A stretch of 64,000 nt of DNA from Membranipora membranacea. Its lineage: Eukaryota > Bryozoa > Gymnolaemata > Cheilostomatida > Membraniporidae. The translations under genes were made by a program, and so were the position numbers. The notes below the pieces were generated by a model that was given only the letters and a program-made list of their open reading frames with translations, was not told the origin of the DNA and ran no database searches. Position 1 is the first letter of the stretch, and every line of letters begins with the position of its first letter. Below are positions 25,501-39,200 of this stretch, one piece after another. Location of the stretch: contig OU612065.1 in NCBI GenBank assembly GCA_914767715.1, forward strand, positions 7,874,001 through 7,938,000, given 5' to 3'.

Positions 25501-27006
25501 ATAGTTTTGTTTAGGTTTGGCTCATCAGACATCTTATCAGATATATTCTTACTAGACAGAACAGAGTGGACCAGGCTTGATACTGGACTGAGAAATGATG
25601 ACTCTGATCTCTCAATATCGTCTGCATTGTCATATACAGTAGGGGTTCTCATGTCAGTTGTCACATCTGGTTTACGGCACTTTGTGTGATGTATTTTATG
25701 TTGCCTAGCTGGAACTCTAGGCTTACAGAAATCTGCTGTCGGGGAGGTTTTATCATTTACCACATGCTTTGTATCATGTCTTGCTTCATGTTTCATTTGT
25801 TGTTCATTGGATGATTTCTCCTCAATTTGATCAGCTCGGCTTGGAAGGAAGAATGATTCCTCTCTCATGGTTTGGTTTGCATAGGGAGAGATGAATTTTG
25901 TGTCATCAGTGTTTGTCTCGTGCACTGTCATTGTCTCAGGATATTCAGGGGAGATAACACCAAGCCCAGGATGAGGAGCAGTCTCAGGTACAACCACGTC
26001 TTCATTTCGCTCTTTTAAGTTTGTAGTTGTGATGCGTGAAGGGCAGGGGACAAAACCGACTGTCTTCTTTTGAATCTATTAACAGAAATATACTGATCTT
26101 ACCAACCTGTTCCTGTATTTGCCATTATATATACTTTCATGTTTGGTCCTCTTGGAAATAATGATTATTAAGTACACATGCAGACTTGAAAATAATGGAC
26201 TACATAGTGGAAGAATTAAGTCTCAATCAGCAGTTTCAAACATCAGTTACAGTTATATTATATTTTACCTTGCGAGACCTTGTAGTGTATTCATCCTCCT
26301 CAGTGTCCTGTAGATATCCATGACTGTATCTAAAAATGTGCAACATGTGCCATATAACCTCCATGAGTGGATAATCTGATTAAAAGGATATTTAGTATGT
26401 AAATTTCCATCAAGTGTATGCAAATTTCACATTTACACAATCAGTATCACACAAATGCAGTAAACACACAATAAGTAGTAACAAATGATGTATTACATTA
26501 TCCATCTGCAAGGGCCATCACTAAACGTGTATAATGTTCATCCACAAAAAGAAAAACCTATCTCCAAAATCTCACACCCCGCCTCAACGATAGGTAGCCA
26601 AAATACAAAGGGTAGACAAAAATGAAGTATTGACATGTACAACTCACAAGATGTATCCAAGATGTTCATAAGATTGGCATATCCGCATCATATCCTGTTC
26701 TGTTTCTGAAAGCAATTGAAAGAACACACATCATTCATGCTGATGGATGTAGCTACAAGTCACATTCCTACATCACAAAATCAGGACCTCACAACTCACA
26801 TATTTGTTTTACAAGGCTTAGGGTTTACAGATGTGCATTGACCTCATTTCTATTTCATTGTGCAAATACAAACTAGATATAATGCAGTACATACCGTTTA
26901 AAACACTGTTGACATAGAGCATGAATTTCCTTAGTTTGAGTTTTCTTTCCTTCAGACGATGTAGCACTTCATACGGAAGTTTGGGGTTAAAATCCTGATC
27001 ATCCAT
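22577..27006 (-). CDS. RBBP8: CtIP/Sae2/Ctp1 C-terminal-domain protein (DNA end resection)
   Basis: Eight minus-strand exons, 27006-26895, 26705-26648, 26329-26269, 26075-25128, 24538-24238, 24058-23896, 23640-23541 and 22732-22577, give about 632 residues with every phase matching. The end of the protein (about 557-620) matches the family's C-terminal domain: VRGRARKALTGFRCIQCYE with a CxxC pair (C576, C579), then EVCRHR (601-604) and TPPSFW (612-617). In known members this domain activates the Mre11 nuclease in resection of DNA breaks. Residues 427-434, QTRLDGYL, resemble a PCNA-binding PIP box. The 316-residue central exon is low-complexity and acidic near its end. The long N-terminal coiled coil of vertebrate CtIP is not seen. 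The first coding exon opens right after an acceptor-like site, so upstream exons may be missing. The domain call is firm; orthology is inferred. Confidence 0.8.
22930..23072 (-). mobile_element. tRNA-derived SINE-like sequence
   Basis: On the minus strand the sequence has a D-arm/A-box-like stretch (GACGCAATCGGTTAGCGCG), a long variable region, and a perfect T-arm GTGGG-TTCGAGT-CCCAC with B box GGTTCGAGTCC (22987-22997 in plus coordinates). The two acceptor ends do not pair, so it is not a working tRNA. It lies in the last intron of the CtIP-like gene. Confidence 0.6.
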
Positions 27007-27613
27007 TATTAGTTCACCGCACTTCCTCACTAACAATTCACAAGTAAAGAAAAATATATAAAAACAAGTAAAATGATAATGATAAACAACTTATAACGCG
27101 CTTTGGGCAGGTTGTCGGAAGATAGTCTACCCATGCTCTAAGTAGTGTGAACAACTGTTTGGAAATATTAAATGTACTGAGAACAGTAAATTGCCTCACC
27201 CCACAACAATAACAATAAGTAAGTGGAAATGCAATCAGATACTTGTTCAGTGAACTTGAGAGCAAGCCAAAGGTTGAGAACTCATTTAAATTATACGTAA
27301 TTTGACAGGCAGGTTAGGTCAGCTGTATTTAGCCTAAGACTAGTGATCAAGTCACAGAGTCTTGACGATCTACTTCCTCAGCCCAGCAGAAATTCACAAG
27401 CCAAGAGATATATATTATAACTGATTGTCACACCGCGCCCACAGGCTTTTTTGGCATGACAGGTGACTTTTTCCCAGAGAGAAAGCATCAAGTTGACAAC
27501 AGGGCACTCAATCTCTTTGTATTTAACTAAACTACAGAAGGCCTGTGCCTACTGGGTAAATAAGTTGAGCCAAAATATTTTGGTTGAATGGGTACGGCCT
27601 AGATATACTGTCT

Positions 27614-28014
27614 TAGACATAGGACTGCCGCAGTTCCTGATTTTGGGCTTGGTGTGGGTGGGGGGGGGGGGGGGGGGGTGGGAAGGATAGAAGCTCTATT
27701 TGCTTTGCAGTTTTGAGTTTTTAAGTAAACATGATTTGTAACTATTCAAGTTTTTTACAATTCCCATACTACAAACTATTACCGGTAGGGGAGAAGAGAA
27801 GACAACTATATTGCCTATTCCGCACGCATTTGAGTTATCTTCTCTTCTCCCCTACCGGTAATAGTTTGTAGTATGGGAATTGTGAAAAACTTGAATAGTT
27901 AAAAATCATGTTTCCTTAAAAACTCAAAACTGCAAAGCAAATAGAGCTTCCATCCTTCCCACCCCCACCCACACCAAGCCCAAAATCAGGAACTGCGGCA
28001 GTCCTATGGTCTAT
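27614..28014. mobile_element. Giant foldback element, about 180-bp arms
   Basis: The left arm (27614 to about 27802) and right arm (about 27838-28014) are nearly exact reverse complements, for example CATAGGACTGCCGCAG at the left and CTGCGGCAGTCCTATG at the right, and ACCGGTAGGGGAGAAG against CTTCTCCCCTACCGGT. The 35-base spacer contains ATTCCGCACGCATTTG. The main difference between the arms is a 19-base G run (27660-27678) where the right arm has short C runs. No reading frame for a transposase is present. Confidence 0.85.
27660..27678 (+). repeat. Poly-G run of 19 bases
   Basis: An uninterrupted run of G inside the left arm of the giant foldback; the opposite arm is only CCCACCCCCACCC. Expansion or a sequencing artefact are both possible. 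Confidence 0.9.
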
Positions 28015-28666
28015 GATCCTGGTAAAATTTGCTGTTGCCCACTTAATTTACTCAAACAACAACATCAGTTGAAAGGGAGCCCACTGGCTGTGAGTAATCG
28101 GTAACATCACGCACTTCAACAGCAACCATGGAAACTGGAGTCAAAACCAGTGCAGTTTACATAAGTACATGATAAAAGGAAGCCTCCATATAATTAATTT
28201 AAAGAGCCTCCCTTCCCTATTACAGTATTCCTGATGCACATAGCACCACTACAGGCCTACTCCAAAATTTGATTCTCTCGCAATGTTTGACTTGACTGGC
28301 CCTCCCCCTATAATGTTTGTTTGTTCTGTGTATACAGGTCTACTACTCCACCACACATTCCTGGTGTAAATAATACTTGTTCTGAGTACATCACATATCA
28401 TATATATAATCATACCAAGGGGTAACAGGTTACTTATTGGTCGTACAACAATACTGCACACATTACATAGTTAATCATATATCAATGAACTCCCTTCATT
28501 GCATAGATAGATGATAGTAGAAGTGGTAGTTAGTAAAATGTTTAGGAAGGAGGCCAGCAAACATTGTTTAGGAGACCCAGGTTTTAAAGGAGACCTGTGT
28601 CTGCATACCTAAGCCAAGTGTATTGGTTGATACTCTGCAGATACCTATAACAGCAATATATGAGGG

Positions 28667-28712
28667 ATTTCAGCAAGGAGTTAGATGACACATCCAAACT
28701 CCTTGATGTCAG
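28667..28712. repeat. CAAGGAGT micro-insertion, 32 bp, 7-bp flanking repeat
   Basis: A hairpin at 28674-28705 opens CAAGGAGTT and closes AACTCCTTG. The flanks are ATTTCAG and ATGTCAG (6 of 7). Confidence 0.7.
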
Positions 28713-29288
28713 CAATGTAATCAATTGTATTGTAATTAAAAGTAAATCAGAACAATACTGTATATAGACATGACTTGTTGTTGGTTGCAGGTGTGAACTC
28801 TCAGAAGTGTTATTTGACCTGCATTCTTAGTGTCTGAACTGGGAAAAATTGTCAAGGCCAATGAAATGTCAAGGTTAAAGTTAAAGGAAGTTGCAAAAAT
28901 AAAAACAATGTTGATGATCAATGTTCACTCGACACTGGACACTTGACTCTCAATAATGTTCCCTGCATAGAGATCAAGAGCAGAAGATAGAAACTCCATG
29001 TAAGAGCATATAATGTAGAACTGTACAGAGCCTCCCTAGCACACAAATTGTTTGTTAGTACAATATAGATCTTCTAGGAGTTAAGACTTGGTCATAGATA
29101 GATCAACAGAGCAGAGAAGCTCCACTCTCTACTTCTTTAATTTATATTGTGACTTTTATCTCAAGACATTTGTGGCTGTTACATTTTATCTCCTCGGTGA
29201 AATATACAGTAGAGAAGAGACTGGGACTGTCAAAAACAGTGTGAGAGGTAGGTGCAACTTTCACTAGCTTGTTCATGATGGTTGCTTA

Positions 29289-29319
29289 CTTATTTCAAGG
29301 AGTTTTCCCTTGCTTATTT
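29289..29319. repeat. CAAGGAGT micro-insertion, 17 bp, 7-bp flanking repeat
   Basis: CAAGGAGTTTTCCCTTG (29296-29312) lies between two copies of CTTATTT (29289-29295, 29313-29319). A second half-copy, GAGTTACTCCTTG, follows near 29348. Confidence 0.8.
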
Positions 29320-30223
29320 CATGATATTGGAAGTGGAGTTACTCCTTGCTTCAGTTACATCAGGAAAGCATTTTTAAATATTGTGTTTATAGTTAGCTTA
29401 CAAGTTGGGTTAAACTATTTTCATGAGGGAGACACATCCCTTACTAATATCTTTTAGTCATAGACTATTAATTGGGTTCTTCTGAGAGCATGTTTGGTAT
29501 GTGCACTGAGCGATCAGTCAGCTAGCCATCATCTCGCAAAGACTACCTCGATGAGATAACCAGATTTGAAGAAAGGTGCCTCAGCACAATGAGAGTCATG
29601 CATTACAGTTATTATGCGGGAACTAACCCTCACTTGTGGTGTGTGCATGTGTTTACTCACATAGCTTACTTTTTATGACAGCATCGATATTTAAGGCAAT
29701 GTGATTGGTTTTCATCAAGACCAGGCTAAAAATTATATCTAGGACTTACTGCACACAAAATACTTATTTCACATTTGAGATAGGCCTACATATTGTCGCA
29801 ATGATCATCTCAATCAGTTAAACTAACTGTGTTGATGATACACTCATGCATGGCCTTCAGAATTTATAACAAAAGGCATCAGGTTTACTTGTGGAAACAA
29901 TCTGTAACCCTTGCGAGAAATAACAGGTTTGCAGAATCTACGTCAGAAAGGAGATTCATTTTACTCAAGGCTCCGTGTCGACACGACAGCCTGCCCAGGC
30001 TACAAGGCTCCCTGACTCAAAATATTGTGCAGACAAATTTTTGTCTCATTTTGTTCTCATAATGTGTTCTAAGGTATAGTATCATAATCAGATCTTGGAG
30101 CATTGTTTCGTGTAGTTTGGTGCACTGCCCTTCAACCGCATAGAAATTGTAGGACACATCATACAGAATGCCAGTTGGCTCTTTCATTACATCAAAGCTA
30201 ATGTATATAATGAATTATTTTAG

Positions 30224-33200
30224 ATGGAACTGCAGCAAGTTCTCAAAAACCTCATAGACCATTTTGACCATTTGCTCCATGATAATGACAAGGGAAGAGA
30301 TCTGCTGAATGAGGAATTCTGGGTAAGATTAAAATAGTTCTTGCTATGATAAATGCGGCTTAAATGTTTATTGATTGATCAAAGTGGCTGATTCTGTGTT
30401 GGAATGTATTAACTTATCTCAGACCATATAACTCCAATCTGTCATCTTTTCAGGCACTTAAAGATGCAGGGGGTGACACTGTAGCGGATACTACAAACTA
30501 TCCAAGACATACTGGTGGATTGGCTAAAAACAGATCCAAAAACCGCTATAGAGACATCCTTCCTTGTATGTTATTTCATCAGTAAATTCATTGTTAACTG
30601 TGCTTTGTGAGTGTTTTTGTTATCAGAAAAACGAACTCACAATTTACAATAGAGACATTCTTTGGTTCATCTTCTAACATTGATAAAAATGTGAGGCGAA
30701 TGATGACTATGAGTAGCATGAGCTTTATCTAATCATATAATATGATATAGGAAATTCCAACTGGTTTGATACTAATCGAATGTTATTGTAGTCGACTATT
30801 CCAGAGTGAAACTACGGCCATTGCCTGATATAGAGCACTCCGACTACATTAATGCCAATTTTGTTAAGGTAAGATTGCCAAGTAAAATCACTAAGAGAGG
30901 AAAGACTCTGTGTTCTGTCTCTGCATGACTAGATCAAAATTAAACCTATTGCCTGCATTCCAGTTGCTCCCTTCCACTGGTCACGCCGCAGGCCGCTGTC
31001 TGTGGCGTTATCAGTAGATCGGGAGCAACTCCGAATGCAGGCAAATGGACCAAACTCGGTCTACTGCATGACCATCAATGTTTCTGGCTTTGAGAGAATT
31101 TGACGTGTCTTGAAAGCATGTTGCTATCATTTTTGCGTAAGAATTTAATGTGTGCATTCACCTTTGGCATATTTATAAAGTTAAATGATGTTGATCAATA
31201 ATCTGCTTCAGATCAGAGCAGTCATTTCAGGAGATACACTTTAGAACTGTTTTAATTCACAGCCACTTTGTCTTGTGTTTAGGGCATTAAGGCAAATCAT
31301 GAATATATTGCCTCACAAGCACCTACTCCCCATACCCTGAACGATTTCTGGCGGATGATCTGGGAATGGGATGTCAAGGTCATTCTCATGGCTTGTAATG
31401 AATACGAAGGAGGTAACAGCACCAAGGTAAGTACAGAATATCACGCTCTATTTTATAGCCTCCAGGTGACCCCTGTTTAGATTACCCAGCTTTGCTACTA
31501 TATTATCAATTGTTTTATTACCCAGTCAGATAAACCTCCCACTACAGCTTATTTGGTTTGTGATTATGCTTGTTGAGCTGCAGGACGACAAATAATTGAA
31601 GTGATATAATTGTGAACTTGTTATCAGGTTGCTGCTACCGTACATGTAGTAAGTAGGCTCATACTGTACTAGATTAGTTTAATTAACTCGAATAACGGTA
31701 CCAACTTAACGGCAAGGGGATTTTTATAGTAAGCTGGCCTCAGTTATTTCAAGATATTGGTACTGGGTTTGAAATATAACATATGTGTTCCATCATCGCT
31801 GCCAAAGTAGTTATCCTGATTTAAATGTAATTCTTGGTAAAAAGTGTTTTTAAATTTTACCATTTAGATGAAATGTGCTAAATATTGGCCGACTGATGAG
31901 GAACCCAACATTCAATTTGGCGAGATCTCGATATCTTTGGTGAGTCTTTGTGTAAAGCTATCCCAATCCTTTGGGATGCTTACTGGTGGTGCTGCACCTA
32001 GTATTATGTCAGCGTTAGCTGCTACCATATTTCTGGAAGTATCCTCAATATTTTGTATGTTGCACCCACAATATCACAAAAAATTATCCAATCAGTTGTG
32101 AACAGTTATATTCTGTGGTTGACACAGAGAAGGGAAGTAAATGCAAATAGCTGTATGGTTATCAGTAATAGTGATTTAAAGCTAACTTTTCTTAGAATCA
32201 TACAACTTCCTGGTTATACACTTAACATGCTGCTTTGCTTTGGTGGGTAAGTGTATAACACTATGACAAACAATGTACTTTATAGGTCTAAAACGAATAA
32301 ATGCATAACAAATTGAATACTTAGCTGTTGGATGTAAGAGTATTACACATGAATGTGAGCTACTTTTACTCTGTGAGGAACATCATGATTTACCCATTTT
32401 GTAATAACATTATGTATTTCTTAGAATGCTCAGTTAGTAATTTTCTTGTAAGGAAACATAAGGATGTATATTCCTATGTGTACCCATGCCTGTCAACATT
32501 TTTTTTGTAGAAATCGTTGGATGAGAGAGATAATGGGGATTTTCTTGTGAGGCGGTTTCAGGTAGATAGTGAAGGTAAAAGTCGTACTGTGATGCAGTAT
32601 CATTACACAGCCTGGCCAGACCACGGTATTCCACACAGTATGGTACCTATAATTGATATGCTAGCAAGTGCTAGACTTTATCAACCGCAAGACAAACCAC
32701 CCATAGTTATTCACTGCAGGTCAGTAACTCTAACTTGTGTTTCTTTCTGCTATTAATGGCGTTCATCCACAATTGAATTCCCCTATTATTTTTTTGTACA
32801 AAAAATTATCTGTGTCATGTCATTTGGTGATATTATAATATTACAAATAATACAGCGTAATAATATTATATATTATTATGCGAGGTTTCAAATCAAACAT
32901 GCCCATCAAAGTGTATTTTTTGTACACAATAATCTGTTACTGAAATGTAATGATGTCATTGAGTCATAACAGATGTGTTGAGATCACATAACATAAAAAA
33001 GTCCTAGTAATAGTAATACAATACTGCCAACCGCATCACAGAGCAAGAATATTTATATCTCTGTGATCATAACATTATCTTTGACCAAGGTGCATGGACT
33101 CTAAAACTATAAGTAACATTCATGATTGTTTCTATAGCTATACATGAAACCTTGCTGTCTTTAGATGACAACAGCGTAATAAGACTAGTGTAGCGCAGTG

Positions 33201-36200
33201 ATGGTGCCACTGTATGACACATAAGGGATGGTTTATGTGAGCAAGACATTCTCTCGTCAGTGAAAAAATGATACCTAAAATCACATGCTCAGATTACACT
33301 TTCTAGTGTTTAATGACTTGTAGTGCTTCTGGTTGAACATGTAGGTTACCATCAATATATAAACGATTATCGAAATATTAGTCATCTTAAAAATTGTCTG
33401 CTTATCACTTATTCAGTGCTGGATGCGGCAGAACAGGTACCCTTATAGCCATCGACTATGTGTGGAGTCTTCTCAAGGCAGATATGATAAGTGAGCAGCT
33501 AAACGTGCTCGAAATACTCATTGATATGAGGAAGCAAAGACAATCGCTTGTGCAGACCAGGGTGGGTGAACAGATGTGACACGAATATAGTTCACTTGAG
33601 ACACGCTGATCATGTTTTGACACAAAAATTGTATGTTTATATTTTGAGAAGATGATGATGCATGACAAATTTGACTTTGTTTGACGGCATAATAGCATAA
33701 CATGATTGCCTTAGTATACTTGGTTCATACAAGCATAACTATTATACCTTCAGAAGGAAGTAGGCTAGGCCCCTGGCTAAGAATAATTTTCGTGTCAAAG
33801 GAAGTATGCCCAAAGTGTTGACCAAGCAAATTGAAATATTACATCGCTATTTCTAACACATCACATTTACTAATCAACTCGCGAAATAATCAAAATTTTA
33901 GTTTGCAGAAGTGAACTGCTGGCTCGAAGAGATATATTCAGACTTAGTTTTAAATTAGGTTGTAATGGAATTGTAACGCATCAGTTTCTGTTACGGAAAC
34001 AAAACATGGCAATCAGGCTGCAAAAGCCAGGTTATATTTTGGCGTATTTCTATTGATATTTTCCCTAAAGATTTATTCTCTATTATTTTGCATTACTAGG
34101 ACCAGTATGAAGTCGTATACAGAGCAATCATTGAATTATTTAATCGCCAGATATATACTGATGATGAACACTTGTATGGCAATGCAGATATCAGACAAAC
34201 TAAGGCTCGTAGCCAGCAGGTAAGTGAGAACGGTGCATTTGCAAGAAGTAATTGTTGTTAATACAGACATGCTTTTTTCCAGACAAAAAGAACTCAACAA
34301 TGAGAAATGGCTACTTGCAAGGTGAAAAATGAGATATCCAAATTTGTAAAATTTACAGTTTCATGTAGTGACTGTAACTGTAGTTGTTATGTTAGATAAA
34401 TTGAATTGAAATTGGTTAGAGTTGTCCTCTCAGAGATGTATAGACCTAAATGGTAATTTGCGGTGGTGTTGGTATTACTTTATGAAATGTTTAAGCATTC
34501 AACCCACTGATTTACCTATCATAACAATTACCTTATTGTAGTCTATTAAGCACAGTGCAAGCATCGCATCAGATATACTCGCATCTTTGGGAGAAGAAGA
34601 ACAATCAACTGAAGGTACCTATGGTAATCAAGACAGTGACTGTAACGTTGTTCAGCAACCGAACAACATGACAAGAATTATAATAAATGAACAAACCGCC
34701 AGTGCCAAACCAAAGCGAACTGGGCGACCCCCGAATCAGAGACATACATACGAGAATACTGCCCCACGTCCCCATTCAAAATCAGAACAGCCCTCCAGAC
34801 ATAGTGATGGGAACAGAAGCGTCAGTGCTACAATCAGAGTTGATGATGGAATTTCTGACCCACAGCCAATGAATGAGGTGGAAAATTATGCTAGGCCCTC
34901 AGCGGCTCCTCCAAAGCCTCCCATAAAACCTTCACGGCACTCTAGCCATGAAAAAAGCTTTGGGAATAGAGGTGGTAGCGTTAAGACTAATGAGAAGCCC
35001 CCATTGCAAACAAAACCTGCTGTGCCTAACAAGAATGGTTCAATAAAAAAAAGTATCAGTCTCGATATAAGGCCCTTGTCAGTTGACACGAAGCCAAAGA
35101 CTCTAAACAAACCACCTATAAGTGCAAAGCCACCTACTCCTGTCAAACCAAATATCGGCTTTCACTACGACATGGCTGGAGATTCTTCATCTTCTGCGAC
35201 AACATCGAGTCCATCGATAAGTCTCAGGTCACAATCAGTAAAGAACCCTGCCAGCCTTAGTCCAACGACCAAACAAAGCGCTATCGACATTCCAACCTAT
35301 CAGAAGGATCACCACAGAGCTGCTTCTGTGGATAATGGAAGTCAAAAACCAGGGCCGTACAAAAACACAGAGCTGAAACAGACACAGAACACTACCGTAA
35401 GAGAGTCCCTAGCTACCTACCATTTGGCTAATGAGGCATACGGACCACCAGGTATGGCAAAGCATAGTTTGGGTATCAATCTCAGTATGGGAGGATAATA
35501 ATATTTTCATTGAAAGGATTCAGAGAAAGATATGAAGGTTGGAAATCAATATTGATGCAAAAATTATCTAAGCAACACATAATAATATAATGCACACTGT
35601 CCTAACATCACCATTTTGAATGTAGGTGACAATGTGACAGCTAGTCCACAGCAGAGTGTTTCATCTAATACTCCCAGCTATGAGCCCAATAACACTGGCA
35701 GTGAATATGCCTATGCCGACACCAGACTACAGGAATTAGCTAAGCGAGGACAGTCAAATAGCCAAACGCCGCGACCACAACAATCAGTTGGTATGTTTAG
35801 TTGCTTAAACTGTTGACTAAGTAGCACTAGTGATAGTGCTTTTTATAACCAAATTTGAGCATCATATGTACTTGAGAGTTATCTCCTCTAAGGTAAACTT
35901 GTCAGAGAAGCAATGACTCCCATTACGCATAATATAGCACATGTATGGAAAACAGATGACCTGACTTGACAAGCTTTGTCAACCAACAAAGCTTGTCAAG
36001 ACAGGCTGAGAAAAGGTATGCATAGAGTGAAAGGCGCAGAGTGTGTGTGAAATTCCATTATCAACCACATCCAAGCAAAGATTGGGATCGAAATGCCACT
36101 ACCAGCAACCCAGGCAAGGTTTCAGCGCCCACGCTACCAGCCAATGTGTTGGCTCTGATTATTATCAGAGCGAAAATCAGATCCAAAACATTGGCAAATG

Positions 36201-39200
36201 CATACCATTATTAACCACATCAGAATCAAAACCGGGATTGAGACATAATTGAAAATGGAATGCCACTACCAGCAGACGGGACAGAGTTTGAGTGCTGAAA
36301 CTGATTGTCGGGGTACATCATGTATCAATAGATTTTTCATGCTCCATAGAGCAAATCTTTGACTATGCCCATGACTTTGCCCATAACTAAGAAACCTCTG
36401 TGAGGTCATACACTGGCCATACTTAAGCAAAATTTTGATATGTTGCTCTCCCTTTAACCAAGGAGTAACAGCGAACCCTGTTACTCCTCCTGTTACTACC
36501 CATTAATATTTGACTTTTGAATATTTTGTACATTTAAAGGTGAAGGTTATGATATAGCTGAAGACGTATCAGATGACGAGGGACATCTGCCACCACCCCC
36601 TGTCCCGGATAAAACAGTCTACTCATTACAGGAGTATGACGATGATGCTCATCAATTCCTAGCCTTGCACGACAACCATTATGATGATGTGGAAATCAAA
36701 TCCAAATCAGGTGGCTATATTGATGGTTTAATGACTCTTTACTAGCAATAAAGTGTATTGTTTTTCTCAATAGATATGTACACACCTTTTTACACATGCA
36801 CCGTATTATCATTGGCTGTGGTACATGTACACTGTACATAAATCTACCAGCCTATCTTATCAAAGTGCAGCGGTATTCTTATAAGCAAAATTCAAGAGTC
36901 AAAGAACATGTTCTCTGAATAAACATGACAGTTTGAAATGCACTTACACTCTCACTTAACATGGCTCAATTTATATTTTTCATTTCATTTAGTGAGTATA
37001 TAATTAGCCACCAAACCTGTCATATAACATTTGTTTTGGGTTTTATTTTAGATTCACAAATTAGCAGAGGACAAACTGGAAATGGTGTGGGGCTTACAGT
37101 TCCTGGGAATAGTAGTCCTGGTCCTAGAAAGCCAAAATTCCCAACTGCTAACCTAACCACTATACTCAAGGTATCATCAGTAACATCGATCTCGTAGATG
37201 TAATGTTTGGTTTTTGCTTCTTTATAGCCAACAAGCCTGCACAAATAGTTTCTTGAAACAGTCTTCAAGATACAGTGACAGCTCAATATCCTTCCTTAAT
37301 TCTGCATGCAAGCTCAATGTAAATCTTCTATACAGCCTGATGGGTCCGTGTGGCTGCTCGACCCAAAATTTATGTTCACCATCACAATCTTTGAGATGAA
37401 ATTGTATCAATTGGCTGACATGATAGTTTTAACCAAATGGAATAAAGTAAATGCGTTTGACACGTTTTGATAACTTGAAATGGTCAGGAAGGTGATGAAC
37501 TTATAAATTGCTTTTGATAGAGCTCTAGTGACAAACTTTTCCGACGTAATTCAAGTCGTAATCAGGTAACATTCTTATCCTAGCTAACATACAGGCCATA
37601 CCGCAATTCAATATTTCTGATTTTCTGATATCCACGCTAATAAAATATATTTATTATGGTTTTTTCCTTTTCATTTTAAGGAAAGCGACTCTAAGCTTGA
37701 ACCAAACCTTTATCTTTTCTCATTTTCTCACTTGAGATGTAATTTGTGTCTGTTACCCAATCATAAACTAGGGCTGAAGTGCCTGAGTAGCCACACTTGA
37801 AACATAATTAAACAGATATGACTTCGCTGAGCATTAAACCCTGTTGCAATTGTCCTGCCTTGTCCTTGACGCTAGATGCTTATTCAATCAATTACCCATA
37901 TTTATACTTTTTTGTGTTTGTGATTACACCATGTTCGAACCTCCTGATGAACCCGTCCATCTAGTATCTCTGTTAGCCGGTACTCGCTGTAAAATCTTAT
38001 CAGATTGTGTGCCAAAATTGATTCTGCTGCTTGTTCAGTTAATGAGTAAAGTATTATGTAATAGATGGGATATGAGTCAACGCAATGCTGTTATCAGTGA
38101 TCAACCGTCACCCTGACTCAGAAATCTTTATAGATTGAGCAGATAAAAGTTTCACGGAACTCTATGAAAATAATATAGGTTTGAGGAGGCAATAGGTTGC
38201 TACTATGATGTGTGTTTCCTTGCAAATGTTCCATCATTTGTGTCTGATATGACATATACAGTTTTACCGTGAATAAGTTTGGTATTGAGCGTTTTCAGTT
38301 ATTCCGAAGAAGAAGATTTTTAAATCATTATAAAATTACAATGCCTCTTCATTGCAGATTCCGGGAATAAAATCTGCTAGGAGACCCAGTAATACTTCAG
38401 TATCAAGCTTACAGGAGGAGATAATGTATCGGGGACAGAATATGTGTAAGTATCAATAACATGATCCCACTCTCCACCATGAAAATATACTAATATGAAC
38501 ATTAAATTCGATGATTTCTTTTCGCATCCTTGATCCTTTGCTAAGCTATCACTTAACCCTACAGTTAATCCAGTCATCACTGAAATTGAAAATTATTGAC
38601 AACTGATTGTTGTCATTTTCTGCATGCTATCAGTGTACTAGTTTAGCATGTTCGATAGGGGATGAGAGATGGTTCGGCAACGGTTATCTTTATTGTTAGA
38701 AGTTTGTACCCTGTGACATAAAAATGCATATTACAAATTATGAAAACTTAGTATGGGTGTTTCTCTGTTAATTAATAGTAACAAAAAATGTTTAAGTTGA
38801 CTTTAAATTATGTTGCCGATAGATTCCTTAGCAATCAAGTGGACACATATTGAAAAACTGTAACCTGTGAAAGTAAGACTAGTTGTATAATTAAACTTAC
38901 AAAATATTTGCCCTCTCATAGCCTAAATAATGCGGTACTAGATAGTGATAGAGTATACTGGAACGTGGCTTCACCTGTTGAAGAACATACGTTAATTAAA
39001 AACATGAATTGTGAAGCAAAATTAAAATGGACATAACAATCCTCATGATCAAAGACAACAGGAAGGAAATATAATATAAAGCCATAATACAATGCCATCG
39101 GAATACTGATAATAAGAAACACAGAAAATTAAACGACAAGATAAACAAAATCGCATGAATAAACTTACTGAATGAGTAGAGCCATGCTTCGCATAAACAT

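Larger units (their letters stand above)
27007..30223. other. Divergent intergenic region, mostly repeats
   Basis: This lies between the CtIP-like gene (-) and the PTP-PEST gene (+). It contains the large foldback element 27614-28014 and the micro-insertions near 28674 and 29296. Untranslated or missing first exons of both flanking genes may be here. No coding exon could be supported. Confidence 0.45.

Noticed and set aside
34886-35146. 86-codon minus-strand frame
   Set aside because: It is the antisense shadow of the proline-rich tail exon of the phosphatase gene.
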